Counted from the stretch's first letter, positions 36,422-46,049 are shown. The stretch is DNA of 64,000 bases from Bradyrhizobium monzae (GCF_021458635.1 NZ_JAIRDQ010000001.1:1178001-1242000), one strand, 5' to 3'. Program-made: numbers and translations. Notes: generated by a model from the letters alone, not told the origin.

Positions 36422-38101
36422 ATGCCAAACGACGCTCATGCCGAGACATCAGCCAAGGGATCATGGCCGGTATTCCGCTCGCTCGCCTCCTATTCCCTGC
36501 CCGGCGATCTCATCGCAGGGCTGACGCTCGCGGCGATCGCCATCCCCGAGCAGATGGCGACCGCGCGGCTCGGTGGCTTCGCGCCGCAGATCGGATTCTT
36601 CGCCTTCATGGCGGGCTCGCTCGGCTTTGCAATGCTCGGCGGCAACCGCTTCCTGTCCTGCGGCGCCGATTCCACGATCACGCCGATCTTCGCCGGTGGG
36701 CTTGCCGCACTCGCTGCGGCCGGCACAGCTGAATATGAGGGGCTCGCGATCGCGCTGGCACTGATGGTCGGCGCGATGATGCTGGCCGGCGGCGCGTTTC
36801 GGCTCGGTGGCATCGCCAACCTCCTGTCGATGCCAGTGATGGTCGGCTTCCTCGCCGGCATCTCCGTCCACATCATCGTGTCGCAATTGCCGGGCGTGCT
36901 GGGACTGGAATCGCCGAGCGGGCCGACACTCGATCGTATCGGCGTGCTCGCAACCGAGCTTGGCCGCACCAATCCCATCACGTTCTGCATCGGCTTCGGC
37001 GTGCTGGCTGTGGTCTTCATCTCCGAGAAGATCAGCGCCAAAATCCCCGGCGCGCTGATCGGGCTTGTCGCTGCGACACTGGTCACGATCGCACTCCGCC
37101 TCGAGAGCAAGGGCGTCAACGTCGTAGGCTCCGTGCCGGGCACGCTGCCGCGACCGACCTTCCCCGTGCTTGCGCCTGAGCTTTGGGTGCGGCTGGTGCC
37201 GCTCGCCTTCGTGGTCACCGTGGTCGTGATGGTGCAGACTGCGGCGACGACACGGTCGTTCCCGTCCGATCCCGACAAGCCCGCCGATGTCGACCGCGAC
37301 TTCCTCGGCGCCGGCGCCGGCAGCGTGCTGTCAGGCCTGTTCGGCGCCTTCCCGGTCAATGCCAGCCCGCCACGGACCGGCATCGTCGCGGAGACCGGCG
37401 GACAATCGCAGCTCGCGGGTCTCGCGGCTGCAGTGATCGTACTGTTGTTGCTCGCGTTCGGAACGGGATTGCTGCAGCACATCCCGGATGCAGCGCTTGG
37501 CGGCATCCTGCTGTTCGTGGCGCTGCGGATCATCCGCACCAAGCAGATCGTGACGATCTATCGCCAGTCGTTCAGCGAATTTCTGCTGATCGTCGCCACC
37601 GCTGCGCTGATCATCGTTCTGCCGATCCAGCAGGGCGCGTTTCTCGGCATCGTGCTGTCGCTGCTGCACGGCATCTGGAGCACGACGCGCGCGAGACTCG
37701 TGGAGTTCGAGCGCGTGCCGGGAACCACGATCTGGTGGCCGGCGCATCCGCATATCACCGGCGAGCGCATCGCCGGTGTCGCCGTGATCGGGCTGCAGGC
37801 GCCGCTGTCCTTCCTCAATGCGCCCGGGTTCCGCAGCGACGTAACCAAAGTCCTCACGACAGCCACGCCGCAATTGCTGGTGCTGGAGGCAAGCGGTATG
37901 GTCGAGATCGACTTCACCGCCGCGCAGATCCTGCTCGACGTCTTCAAGGCCTGCAATGAACAAGGCGTCACAGTCGCGCTGGCGCGGCTGGAATCGGCGC
38001 GCGCACAGGACGCATTCGAGCGCTTCAAACTGTTCGACGTCCTGCCGAAGGAGCACGTCTTCCACAGTGTGGATGAGGCCGTGCGCAAACTAGCCAAATA
38101 A
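36422..38101 (+). CDS. SulP-family anion transporter with STAS domain
   Basis: A 559-residue inner-membrane protein. About 11 helices follow the SulP core (SLPGDLIAGLTLAAIAIPEQMATARLGG, in part; GGNRFLSCGADSTITPIFAGG) and the last 110 residues are a STAS domain (PLSFLNAPGFRSDVTKVL, VLEASGMVEIDFTAAQILLDV, in part). SulP proteins carry sulfate, bicarbonate, C4-acids or other anions; the substrate is unclear. It follows the caspase-like gene after a terminator and its own promoter region, so it is a separate transcript. Confidence 0.93.
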   Translation: MPNDAHAETSAKGSWPVFRSLASYSLPGDLIAGLTLAAIAIPEQMATARLGGFAPQIGFFAFMAGSLGFAMLGGNRFLSCGADSTITPIFAGGLAALAAAGTAEYEGLAIALALMVGAMMLAGGAFRLGGIANLLSMPVMVGFLAGISVHIIVSQLPGVLGLESPSGPTLDRIGVLATELGRTNPITFCIGFGVLAVVFISEKISAKIPGALIGLVAATLVTIALRLESKGVNVVGSVPGTLPRPTFPVLAPELWVRLVPLAFVVTVVVMVQTAATTRSFPSDPDKPADVDRDFLGAGAGSVLSGLFGAFPVNASPPRTGIVAETGGQSQLAGLAAAVIVLLLLAFGTGLLQHIPDAALGGILLFVALRIIRTKQIVTIYRQSFSEFLLIVATAALIIVLPIQQGAFLGIVLSLLHGIWSTTRARLVEFERVPGTTIWWPAHPHITGERIAGVAVIGLQAPLSFLNAPGFRSDVTKVLTTATPQLLVLEASGMVEIDFTAAQILLDVFKACNEQGVTVALARLESARAQDAFERFKLFDVLPKEHVFHSVDEAVRKLAK

Positions 38102-38140
38102 CAGCTTAAGTCACACCGGACGAGCCGCGAACTCGGTGCA

Positions 38141-38258
38141 CCTCTCCCGCTTGCGGGAGAGGTCGGCGCGCAGCGACGGGTGAGGGCTCTATCCTCTGGG
38201 AGATTGTCCCGTTGCGGAGAGACCCTCTCCCCAGCCCGCTCCCGCAAGCGGGAGAGGG
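38141..38258. repeat. interspersed palindromic repeat (CTCTCCCGCTTGCGGGAGAGG type)
   Basis: CCTCTCCCGCTTGCGGGAGAG (38141, in part) is a self-complementary block and a related inverted block (CTCCCGCAAGCGGGAGAGG) ends at 38258. Both are familiar from alphaproteobacterial intergenic repeats (Bradyrhizobium and others). It fills most of the gap between the SulP stop (38101) and the convergent gene (38293). A gene-poor hairpin element, also able to end transcripts. Confidence 0.8.
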
Positions 38259-38292
38259 AGCGCACCTGCTTCGTGGAAACAGCCGTCGTCTA

Positions 38293-38655
38293 CTACTGCA
38301 CCAGCGCCGGGTGATCCCGCTGCGCCGTTTCGCGGATCCAGCTGGCGTGGATGGCGCGAAACAGGATCTGCGCCGTCTTGATGTCGTTCGCGGTCATGCA
38401 GAGATTGACGATGCGATGCACCGCGTCGTCGCGCATCAGGCCGTCGGAGATATTCATCGCGATTTCCATCGCGACCTTTGCGGCGCGCTCATAACGTTCG
38501 GCTTCATGCTTGTTGTTGCGCCCGGAGCCTGCCGCGCACGCTGCAGCGGCCTCGCAGATCGCGCGGATGCGCTCGGCGGCTTCGATGTCGCCGAGCGGCC
38601 ATTCGATCGCTTCGTCCCAGATATTCCCCGGTTTCTGCTTCGCGTACCACTTCAT
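38293..38655 (-). CDS. conserved protein of unknown function
   Basis: A 120-residue soluble protein beginning MKWYAKQKPGNIWDEAIEWP, Ala-rich and mainly helical, with DIEAAERIRAICEAAAACAAG and IVNLCMTANDIKTAQILFRA (given in part). No signal peptide, membrane segment or known domain. The ATG at 38655 seems the natural start since the upstream in-frame extension is less protein-like. It lies 122 bp downstream of the exported LTXXQ-like gene on the same strand and could share its transcript. Confidence 0.6.
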   Translation of the reverse strand: MKWYAKQKPGNIWDEAIEWPLGDIEAAERIRAICEAAAACAAGSGRNNKHEAERYERAAKVAMEIAMNISDGLMRDDAVHRIVNLCMTANDIKTAQILFRAIHASWIRETAQRDHPALVQ

Positions 38656-38777
38656 CGCCTCGCCACCCGTGGTCTTCCAGCCGCTGTATCGTCGCGCTCC
38701 AGCCGAGCCCAGCATAGAGAACCGTATCGAGGTCGGCGAGGCGGTTTTTCCGCCATACTCCGTGGCTCGCGACACGT

Positions 38778-40100
38778 TCAGGATGTCCGACGTGGCCCGA
38801 TCGCCTCGAACTGCGCCTTCTGCTCGTCATTCAGCGTGGCGTAGAAATCCTCCAGCGCCGCGCGAACCGATTTGACGCCGCTCAGCATTGTTTCGAGCCG
38901 CTTGCGGATCGCGGTCATGCGCGCCGGCGGCGTCATCACGTCATCGGGCTGGCAGGCCGCCTTGAGCGATGCGCTGACTTTGGCGCTCGTATCCTGGAGC
39001 ACCTGCAGCGCAGCGCGCTGGGTGTCGTCGGGATGAAGCCTCGCCTCGATGTCGGCGCCCGGCCAATCGAGTGCAGCAGATGCTCCGCAATTCCGGACCA
39101 GCGATCCACTGGTGGTGTTGGAAGCCGTCGCGCGGCGCTGATCCTCGGCCAGCGCATTGAAGCGCGCCTTCTGCTCGTCGGTGAGCGAGCCATAGAATTT
39201 GTCCAGGGCGGGCTGAACGAGATCGACGGCTTTCGCCATCGCCTCGATGCGCTGCTGCATTGCCATCAGCCGACCGGGCGCTGTCGCCGCAACTTGCGCC
39301 GGACAGGACGTGCGGATCATCTCCGCCGCCTGGATCGAGGCATTGCCGAGATCGTCGAGGCTTGCGCCTTGCGCGTCCGTCGGCTGCACCGCGGCTGCGA
39401 TCTGGTCCACCGGCAGACCGACGATTTCGCGGCGGTCGCTGCCGCAAAGCTGCTCGAGTGCAACACCTCGCGCTTGCCGTCGTCCTCGCGGACGTTGCGG
39501 CAGATAGGCCGAGAGACCGTCATAGCCATAGGGGGCGAAGATGCCGGCATAGATGTCCGGATAGCCGTAGCCCCAGAAGCCGAGACCGTCGCCCCAGATC
39601 GTGTAGTCGTAGAGGTCGTTATAGGCGAACGGCCAGAACAGCGGTCCGACCCAGCCATAGCCGCCCCCCGCATGCTGCCACCACCCACTGCTTGCGCCGT
39701 GCCAGCCGGCGAGTGCGGCTCCGGCTACGATCTGGGCTCGCACCGCCGGATTGCCGATCAGCCGGCCGTTGCGGAAGGCGCTGGAATGCAGGTTGAGGGC
39801 ATTGCGGAAATTCGCGGGACGGACGGCCGCATTGCGGATCTGACCAAAGTTCGCACCGCCGTGTCGGGCTCCTGTTGCGAACCGCATCCCCCCGTGATGC
39901 CCGCCACCGCCATGCGCGTGCCCAAAACCGTGACCGCCGAAATGGCCGTGGCCGCCGCCAAAATGACCACCGCCATGGCCGCCGCCGTGCCCACCGCCAT
40001 GACCGCCACCACCGTGACCGCCACCGCCCTTCGCCAGAGCCGTGCCCGCCAGCATGCAGGCAAGCGCCATCACGGCAATTCCAATGACCGGTCGCAACAT
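38778..40100 (-). CDS. exported protein with Gly/His-rich segment and two LTXXQ-like domains
   Basis: A 440-residue periplasmic protein. The signal peptide is MLRPVIGIAVMALACMLAGTALA. It is followed by a Gly/His repeat (GGGHGGGHGGGHFGGGHGHFGG), which could bind metals. Two similar domains of about 85 residues follow, each ending in a copy of FYGSLTDEQKARFNAL (FYATLNDEQKAQFEAI in the second) with conserved Cys before it. This is the Spy/CpxP-type LTXXQ pattern, so a stress or metal-related chaperone role is possible. A strong GGGAGG ribosome site is at 6 bp before the ATG at 40100. Confidence 0.87.
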   Translation of the reverse strand: MLRPVIGIAVMALACMLAGTALAKGGGGHGGGGHGGGHGGGHGGGHFGGGHGHFGGHGFGHAHGGGGHHGGMRFATGARHGGANFGQIRNAAVRPANFRNALNLHSSAFRNGRLIGNPAVRAQIVAGAALAGWHGASSGWWQHAGGGYGWVGPLFWPFAYNDLYDYTIWGDGLGFWGYGYPDIYAGIFAPYGYDGLSAYLPQRPRGRRQARGVALEQLCGSDRREIVGLPVDQIAAAVQPTDAQGASLDDLGNASIQAAEMIRTSCPAQVAATAPGRLMAMQQRIEAMAKAVDLVQPALDKFYGSLTDEQKARFNALAEDQRRATASNTTSGSLVRNCGASAALDWPGADIEARLHPDDTQRAALQVLQDTSAKVSASLKAACQPDDVMTPPARMTAIRKRLETMLSGVKSVRAALEDFYATLNDEQKAQFEAIGPRRTS

Positions 40101-40203
40101 CGCATCCTCCCGCAGAGCCACGCCATTGAGGCATCGCAAGTTGACGAGAATGGAACCGGCCAGATGGCCGAACGTTCCGCGATCGCAACGCAACAGGCGC
40201 GCG

Positions 40204-41628
40204 CTACGCCTCCGGCACGATCTTGCCGGGATTGAAGATGTTTTGCGGATCGAGTGCCCTTTTTAGCGCACGCATCGCATCGATGGCTTCAGGGCCGAGT
40301 TCCGCCTTCAAATATTTCTGCTTGCCCTGGCCGATACCGTGCTCGCCGGTGCAGGTGCCGTCCATCGCCTGGGCGCGCTCGACCAGGCGATGCATGAATT
40401 CCTCGCCGCGCGCCATCTCGGCTGCGTCGTTGGTGTCACACACCAGCGAGCAGTGGAAATTGCCGTCGCCGACATGGCCGACGATCGGCGACAACAAATT
40501 GAGTCGCTCGAGATCTTCCTCGGTCTCGCTGACGCAATCGGCAAGCCGCGAGATCGGCACGCAGACGTCGGTTGCGACCACACCGATGCTGTCGCCGGGC
40601 CGCAGCGCCTTGACGGACCAATAGGCATCGTGCCGCGCCTGCCACAGTTTCGTGCGATCCTCCGGCTTGGTGGTCCAGGAGAAATCACCGCCGCCACAAT
40701 CCTTTGCGATCTCGCCGAACGCCTTCGACTGCGCATCGACCTCGATCTCGCTGCCGTGGAATTCCATCAGCAGCAGCGGCGTCTCCGGCAGCGTCAGCTT
40801 CGAATAGGAATTGCAGGCCTTGACTTGCGCGGCATTGAGCAACTCGATGCGCGCCACGGGAATACCGGTCTGGATCGCCAGGATCACGGCCTGACATGCC
40901 CCGTGCACGGTCTCGAACGACACCGCGGCCGCCGCGATCGTCTCGGGAATGCCGCGGAGTCGAATGGTCAGTTCGGAGATGATGCCGAGCGTGCCTTCGG
41001 CGCCGACGAACAGATGTGTCAGGTCATAGCCGGCGGACGATTTTTTCGCGCGCGTGCCTGTCGTGATGATCTCACCGTCGCCGCGCACCACCTTGAGCGC
41101 CAGCACGCTGTCACGCATGGTGCCGTAGCGTACCGCGTTGGTGCCGGAGGCACGCGTCGAGGCCATGCCGCCGAGCGAGGCGTCCGCGCCGGGATCGATC
41201 GGGAAGAACAAGCCCTGGTCGCGCAGATGCTCGTTCAGCGCCTTGCGGGTGACGCCGGGCTGAATCACGCAGTCGAGATCCTCGGCATGCACCGCGAGCA
41301 CCTTGTTCATGTCGCGCAAATCGATCGAGATGCCGCCGGCAGGCGCGTTGACCTGACCCTCGAGCGAGGTGCCGGTGCCGAACGGAATGACGGGCACGCC
41401 ATTTTTGGCGCAGATCCGCACCACGTCCTGGATATCCGCCGTCTCCTGCGCCATCACCACGCCGTCGGGCGGCTGGTTGACGATCCATGTGGTGGTGTGG
41501 CCGTGCTGCTCGCGGACGGCCTGCGAGGTGATGAGCCGGTTGCCAAAGCGCGCGGCGAGCTGCTCCAGCGCGCTTGCGAGGGCTTTCGGCGCCGGCCGCG
41601 GCGGATTATTGGTGATGGTCGTACCCAC
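40204..41628 (-). CDS. FAD-linked oxidase, D-lactate/glycolate dehydrogenase GlcD-like
   Basis: A 474-residue vanillyl-alcohol-oxidase-fold flavoenzyme. GTGTSLEGQVNAPAGG and QPGVTRKALNE are in the FAD-binding domain, and GMASTRASGTNAVRYGTMRD holds its flavin-contacting loop. The C-terminal cap domain ends GTCTGEHGIGQGKQKYL and FNPGKIVPEA, as in GlcD/LldD-type D-2-hydroxyacid dehydrogenases. It oxidises a D-2-hydroxyacid, likely D-lactate or a close relative, feeding electrons to quinones. The start is GTG at 41628, preceded by GGGAGGA. No GlcE/F subunits are near. Divergent from a thioesterase gene. Confidence 0.9.
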   Translation of the reverse strand: MGTTITNNPPRPAPKALASALEQLAARFGNRLITSQAVREQHGHTTTWIVNQPPDGVVMAQETADIQDVVRICAKNGVPVIPFGTGTSLEGQVNAPAGGISIDLRDMNKVLAVHAEDLDCVIQPGVTRKALNEHLRDQGLFFPIDPGADASLGGMASTRASGTNAVRYGTMRDSVLALKVVRGDGEIITTGTRAKKSSAGYDLTHLFVGAEGTLGIISELTIRLRGIPETIAAAAVSFETVHGACQAVILAIQTGIPVARIELLNAAQVKACNSYSKLTLPETPLLLMEFHGSEIEVDAQSKAFGEIAKDCGGGDFSWTTKPEDRTKLWQARHDAYWSVKALRPGDSIGVVATDVCVPISRLADCVSETEEDLERLNLLSPIVGHVGDGNFHCSLVCDTNDAAEMARGEEFMHRLVERAQAMDGTCTGEHGIGQGKQKYLKAELGPEAIDAMRALKRALDPQNIFNPGKIVPEA

Positions 41629-41714
41629 GGATAGTCCTCCCGACACAGGAACCGTGGCAAAGGACATCTCACCGGTCAAGTCAAGCGACCGGACGCATAG
41701 CCAGGGAATGAGAC

Positions 41715-42221
41715 ATGCCGGAGAGCGCCGCCACAACCGAGAACGCCGAGCCGTTCCGTTCGTCTATCATGCAGATCGAGCCGCAATGGATCGACTATAA
41801 CGGCCATCTCAACATGGCCTATTACAACGTGATGTTCGACCGGGCGATCGACCAGATGTGGCTGCAGCTCGGGATCGGGCCGGGATACATGAAGGAGCGC
41901 AACGGGTCGACCTTCACCGCCGAATGCCACGTGCGGTATCTGCGTGAGATCCACCTTGGCGATCCCGTGCAGGTCTCGGTCTGGTTGCTGGAAGCCGACG
42001 ACAAGCGCCTGCACACATTCCAGGAGCTGCGGCACGCGACCGAGGGCTGGCTCTCGGCCACTTCCGAGAACATGTCGCTGCACATCGACATGGGCTCGCG
42101 GAAAGTGGCGGCCTTTCCGCCGGACATAAGCGAGCGCATCGCGGACGTGGTCGAGGCTCACCGCGCCGTGCCGCGGCCCGAGGGCATCGGCCGAAACGTG
42201 GCGATGCCCTCGAAGCGGTAG
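41715..42221 (+). CDS. hotdog-fold thioesterase family protein
   Basis: A 168-residue acyl-CoA thioesterase-like protein. IDYNGHLNMAYYNVMFDRA holds the hotdog active-site segment (Asp/Asn...Gly-His-Leu-Asn), close to the 4-hydroxybenzoyl-CoA and betainyl/carnitine-type thioesterases. Further, HVRYLREIHLGDPVQVSVWLLEADDKRLH (in part) forms the core sheet. The substrate is not known. Divergent from the FAD oxidase, with about 86 bp between starts, so a shared promoter region is possible. Confidence 0.9.
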   Translation: MPESAATTENAEPFRSSIMQIEPQWIDYNGHLNMAYYNVMFDRAIDQMWLQLGIGPGYMKERNGSTFTAECHVRYLREIHLGDPVQVSVWLLEADDKRLHTFQELRHATEGWLSATSENMSLHIDMGSRKVAAFPPDISERIADVVEAHRAVPRPEGIGRNVAMPSKR

Positions 42222-42237
42222 TGCATCATCCGGCGCG

Positions 42238-42408
42238 CTAGATCCTGCGGCCGCGGGCCAGGCCGACCACGGCCGAGACCAGGAACAGGACGATCGCCAC
42301 GAAGAAGATGATCTTGGCGATTTCGATCGACGCGCCGGCGAGGCCGCCGAAGCCCAGAAGACCGGCGATCAGTGCGATAACGAGAAACGTCACAACCCAG
42401 CTCAGCAT
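42238..42408 (-). CDS. small DUF1328 membrane protein
   Basis: A 56-residue protein of two hydrophobic helices ([19 protein letters not shown] and [21 protein letters not shown], in part), the DUF1328/UPF0391 family, ending RGRRI. In many bacteria such peptides are stress-induced inner-membrane proteins of unknown role. A GGAGG ribosome site is upstream of the ATG. It is divergent from the helicase gene, with an inverted repeat (CGGAAC, ATTG, GTTCCG at 42486-42501) between them. Confidence 0.88.
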   Translation of the reverse strand: MLSWVVTFLVIALIAGLLGFGGLAGASIEIAKIIFFVAIVLFLVSAVVGLARGRRI

Positions 42409-42648
42409 GGCCCTAACCTCCGTTTTGATGTCTGTCTGCGATCGGCGCGGCGAACGCGCCTCACTTGCACAAACAATCTCGAGCTCGGAACATTGGTTCC
42501 GGCCCGCCGAGGCCCGAAATTCATCGGGCTGGGAGGAACAAATCAGCCCGCCGCGCACGTGGAAAACCCGTCCCGGCCGCCCCATATAGGCAGCAATCCC
42601 TGTTATGAAGGCTCCCTTCCACCACCCCGCGGTGCCATCGTGGGGCCA

Positions 42649-45249
42649 ATGATTCGCATGACCGAGCCAAGCAAAATCACCTCCCAGAACGTCCCCGACC
42701 ACCAGCCCGTGGCCGGCGGCATCGCCGCGCGTGCGCGCGCTTCGGTCGGCCCGAAATATTTGACCGGGCTCAATCCCGAGCAGCGCGACGCCGTGGAGAC
42801 GCTGGACGGACCGGTCCTGGTGCTGGCCGGTGCCGGCACCGGCAAGACCCGCGTGCTGACCACCCGCATCGCCCACATCCTGAGCCAGGGTCGCGCCCGC
42901 CCGGCCGAGATCCTGTCGGTGACCTTCACCAACAAGGCCGCGCGCGAGATGAAGCATCGGCTCGGCCAGATGCTGGGCCAGGCCGTCGAGGGCATGCCGT
43001 GGCTCGGCACCTTCCACTCCATCGGCGGCCGCATTTTGCGGACCCACGCCGAGCTCGCGCAGCTCAAGTCGAACTTCACCGTGCTCGACACCGATGACCA
43101 GGTGCGGCTGCTGAAGCAGCTGCTGCAAGCCGACAACATCGACGACAAGCGCTGGCCCGCGCGCATGCTGGCCGGGCTGATCGATGGCTGGAAGAACCGC
43201 GGCCTGACGCCGTCGCAAGTGCCGTCAGGCGAAGCCGCGGTCTTCGCCAACGGCAAGGGCGGCAAGCTCTATGCGAGCTACCAGGAGCGGCTGAAGATCC
43301 TGAACGCCGCCGATTTCGGCGATCTTCTGCTCGAAGACATCCGTATCTTCCGCGAGCACCCGGATATCCTGCGGCAGTACCAGCAGCGCTTCAAATTCAT
43401 TCTGGTCGACGAATATCAGGACACCAACGTCGCGCAGTATCTCTGGCTGCGGCTGCTGTCGCAGGCGCCGTCTTCGACCAAAGCCGTCATTCCGGGGCGG
43501 CTCGAAGAGCCGAACCCGGAATCCAGCAGTGAGACCGATGATCGAGATTCCGGGCTCGATGCGACGCATCGCCCAGAAATGACCGAGCGCGCGGCGATCG
43601 CGGCTGCTCCTGCAGGCCCCACCAAGAACATCTGCTGCGTCGGCGACGACGACCAGTCGATCTATGGCTGGCGCGGCGCCGAGGTCGACAACATCCTGCG
43701 CTTCGACCACGATTTTCCCGGCGCGAAAGTCATCCGCCTCGAGCGCAATTACCGCTCCACCGGCCACATCCTCGCGGCCGCCTCGCACCTGATCGCGCAT
43801 AACGAAGGCCGGCTCGGCAAGACGCTGCGCACCGAGGACCAGGACGGCGAGAAGGTCACCGTGACGGGCTCGTGGGACTCGGAAGAGGAAGCCCGCGGCA
43901 TCGGTGAGGAGATCGAGCAGATCCAGCGCAAGGGCGAGAAGCTCAACGAGGTCGCCATTCTCGTGCGCGCGTCCTACCAGATGCGCGAGTTCGAAGACCG
44001 TTTTGTCACGCTCGGCCTGCCCTATCGCGTCATCGGCGGCCCACGCTTCTACGAGCGCGCGGAAATCCGCGATGCGCTGGCTTATCTGCGCGTCATCAAC
44101 TCGCCGGCCGACGATCTCGCCTTCGAGCGCATCGTCAACGTGCCCAAGCGCGGGCTTGGCGATGCCACCGTGCAGATGCTGCACGACCACGCCCGCAAGC
44201 GCCGCATTCCGCTGTTCGAGGCGGCGCGCGCCGTGATCGAGACCGACGAGCTGAAGCCGAAGGCACGCGGGTCCTTGCGCGACGTCGTCGCCCAGTTCGA
44301 CCGCTGGCGCGCCCAGCGCGAGGTTACCGCCCACACGGATCTCGCCCAGATCGTGCTCGACGAGAGCGGCTACACCGAGATGTGGCAGAAGGACCGTTCG
44401 GCGGACGCCGCAGGCCGGCTGGAGAACCTGAAAGAACTCGTGCGCTCGATGGAGGAGTTCGAGAACCTGCAGGGGTTTCTCGAGCACATCTCGCTGGTGA
44501 TGGACCGCGACAACGGGGCTGACGAAGACGCGGTGTCCTTGATGACGCTGCACTCGGCCAAGGGTCTCGAATTCGACAACGTGTTCTTGCCCGGCTGGGA
44601 GGAAGGCCTGTTCCCGAGCCAGCGCACGCTGGACGAACAGGGCCGTGCGGGGCTGGAGGAAGAGCGCCGGCTTGGCCATGTCGGCCTCACGCGCGCGAGG
44701 CGGCGCGCGAAAATCTATTTCGCGACCAACCGGCGCATCCATGGCACCTGGTCGACCACGATCCCGTCGCGCTTCCTCGACGAATTGCCGGCGGTCAATG
44801 TCGAGATCACGGAATCCAAGGGTGGCTCGGCCTGGGGCGGCACCGGCGGCTACGGCGCCTCGCGCTTCGACGACATGGAGGCGTTCGGCTCGACCTATTC
44901 GACGCCGGGCTGGCAGCGTGCCCAAGCCAATCGCAACCGGAGCGGCGGTCGCAATAGCGGCGGCGGAAGTGGTGGCTTCGAGGAAGAGACCTCGAATTTC
45001 TCGTCGTCTTCGTCATCCGGCCCCGATTTCGGCAGCTTCTCCTCGCGCCGCCGCGGGCCGATGACGATCGAGGGCGAGCTGGTCGCCAAATCGACCGGCA
45101 CGACATCCGAATTCTCGCTCTCCGACCGCGTCTTCCACCAGAAATTTGGCTACGGCCACGTCACCAAGATCGACGGCAACAAGCTCACGATCCATTTCGA
45201 CAAGGCCGGCGAGAAGAAGGTCGTGGACAGCTTTGTCCAGCGGGCGTGA
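42649..45249 (+). CDS. uvrD: UvrD/PcrA-type ATP-dependent DNA helicase with repeat-derived insertion
   Basis: An 866-residue superfamily-1A DNA helicase. Walker A GAGTGKT (K66), VTFTNKAA, motif [12 protein letters not shown] (about 250-259), [12 protein letters not shown] (about 332) and the late [14 protein letters not shown] and [10 protein letters not shown] motifs are all intact. The C-terminus has the Ser/Gly-rich linker and a Tudor-like RNA-polymerase-interaction domain ([13 protein letters not shown]). Residues 280-312 come from an in-frame palindromic repeat inserted between motifs II and III, adding about 50 residues versus standard UvrD spacing. It repairs DNA by unwinding nicked or stalled substrates. 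Start at 42649 (alternative 42658). Confidence 0.95.
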   Translation: MIRMTEPSKITSQNVPDHQPVAGGIAARARASVGPKYLTGLNPEQRDAVETLDGPVLVLAGAGTGKTRVLTTRIAHILSQGRARPAEILSVTFTNKAAREMKHRLGQMLGQAVEGMPWLGTFHSIGGRILRTHAELAQLKSNFTVLDTDDQVRLLKQLLQADNIDDKRWPARMLAGLIDGWKNRGLTPSQVPSGEAAVFANGKGGKLYASYQERLKILNAADFGDLLLEDIRIFREHPDILRQYQQRFKFILVDEYQDTNVAQYLWLRLLSQAPSSTKAVIPGRLEEPNPESSSETDDRDSGLDATHRPEMTERAAIAAAPAGPTKNICCVGDDDQSIYGWRGAEVDNILRFDHDFPGAKVIRLERNYRSTGHILAAASHLIAHNEGRLGKTLRTEDQDGEKVTVTGSWDSEEEARGIGEEIEQIQRKGEKLNEVAILVRASYQMREFEDRFVTLGLPYRVIGGPRFYERAEIRDALAYLRVINSPADDLAFERIVNVPKRGLGDATVQMLHDHARKRRIPLFEAARAVIETDELKPKARGSLRDVVAQFDRWRAQREVTAHTDLAQIVLDESGYTEMWQKDRSADAAGRLENLKELVRSMEEFENLQGFLEHISLVMDRDNGADEDAVSLMTLHSAKGLEFDNVFLPGWEEGLFPSQRTLDEQGRAGLEEERRLGHVGLTRARRRAKIYFATNRRIHGTWSTTIPSRFLDELPAVNVEITESKGGSAWGGTGGYGASRFDDMEAFGSTYSTPGWQRAQANRNRSGGRNSGGGSGGFEEETSNFSSSSSSGPDFGSFSSRRRGPMTIEGELVAKSTGTTSEFSLSDRVFHQKFGYGHVTKIDGNKLTIHFDKAGEKKVVDSFVQRA
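43486..43583. repeat. palindromic repeat inside the helicase coding sequence
   Basis: The arms GTCATTCCGGGGCGG (43486 on) and GCCCAGAAATGAC (to 43583) are inverted, and the centre has GAACCCGGAATC facing GATTCCGGGCTC. This is a copy of a common Bradyrhizobium intergenic repeat. Here it is in frame, encoding [17 protein letters not shown] and then [17 protein letters not shown], a charged, flexible loop. Unlike the window's other repeats it is translated. Confidence 0.9.
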
Positions 45250-45256
45250 AGCCGAC

Positions 45257-45544
45257 ATGCCTCACTACGTTGCCATCATCGAAGACGCAGGCCCGGACGA
45301 CGTCAGCCTGTGGTTTCCGGACCTGCCCGGCTGCATCTCCGGCGGCGACGACGTCGACGAGGCCCTGGAGAGTGCGCCCGAGGCGATCGCGTTCTACGCG
45401 CAGGAGCTGACCGAGGACGGACGCCAGCTTCCCCCGCCCAGGACATTGGACGAGCTCAAGGCCGATCCCGAATTTGCCGACGATATCCGGAACCACACGG
45501 CCGTCCTGATCGAATTTCCTCCCGCTGCCGAAGCCGAGGAGTGA
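45257..45544 (+). CDS. HicB-like antitoxin-fold protein, solo
   Basis: A 95-residue protein with the HicB N-terminal fold: YVAIIEDAGPDDVSLWFPDLPGCISGGDDVDEALESAPEAI (in part). This is the RNase-H-like domain of HicB antitoxins. The usual C-terminal DNA-binding helix-turn-helix or ribbon-helix domain is absent, replaced by an acidic tail (FPPAAEAEE), and no hicA toxin gene is adjacent. So it is a solo HicB-like protein rather than a complete toxin-antitoxin pair. It starts 7 bp after the helicase stop and is probably co-transcribed with it. Confidence 0.85.
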   Translation: MPHYVAIIEDAGPDDVSLWFPDLPGCISGGDDVDEALESAPEAIAFYAQELTEDGRQLPPPRTLDELKADPEFADDIRNHTAVLIEFPPAAEAEE

Positions 45545-45632
45545 GGACTGTTCGCCGCACTGGTCGAACTCTCGACAGTCCTGGGGCGAACAGCCCTTGA
45601 CCATGGCAAACTTCCCCGTATCAGATGTAACC

Positions 45633-46049
45633 ATGGTCCGGGGCTCCATCACACTGATCGTACTTGCATTGGGGATGCCGTCGCTCGCGACGGCGGAGAC
45701 CATGAGCTTTGGCGATTCGATCGGGCTGCTGGCGAAAAGCTGCGGTGCGGAAATCGTCGCCAATTGCCGCGGTGTCAATCCGGACTCCACCCGACTGAAG
45801 GAGTGCCTCTCCCGTAACCGGGACGTGCTCTCCCAGCAGTGCCAAAGCGACTACCTCACCGCGTTCGACGCCATCCAGAAGCGCGTCGCCGCCCGTGTCA
45901 CGGTGGCGAACGCCTGCCAGCGCGAAATCGTCAAGGTCTGCGGCGGCTCGACCAAGGAGACCAGCAAGTCGATCCCCTGCCTGGTCTCGACGCCCAAGGG
46001 CATCAGCAACAACTGCCTGAAGGCGGTCGGCGACGCGGGGTATCGATGA
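45633..46049 (+). CDS. exported Cys-rich protein
   Basis: A 138-residue protein beginning MVRGSITLIVLALGMPSLATA, a Sec signal peptide. The mature part has eight Cys in the pattern of the Cys-rich FGFR/GLG1-like repeat (AKSCGAEIVANCRGV, KECLSRNRDVLSQQC, ACQREIVKVCGG, CLVSTPKGISNNCLKAV), which would form disulfides in the periplasm. The start at 45633 is preferred for the signal peptide; an ATG at 45603 is in frame. The last bases overlap the OmpA-like gene by 4 bp (ATGA). Confidence 0.82.
   Translation: MVRGSITLIVLALGMPSLATAETMSFGDSIGLLAKSCGAEIVANCRGVNPDSTRLKECLSRNRDVLSQQCQSDYLTAFDAIQKRVAARVTVANACQREIVKVCGGSTKETSKSIPCLVSTPKGISNNCLKAVGDAGYR

Noticed and set aside
45257..45544. A complete hicAB toxin-antitoxin system
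   Set aside because: No HicA-like gene lies on either side, so only a solo HicB-type protein is supported.
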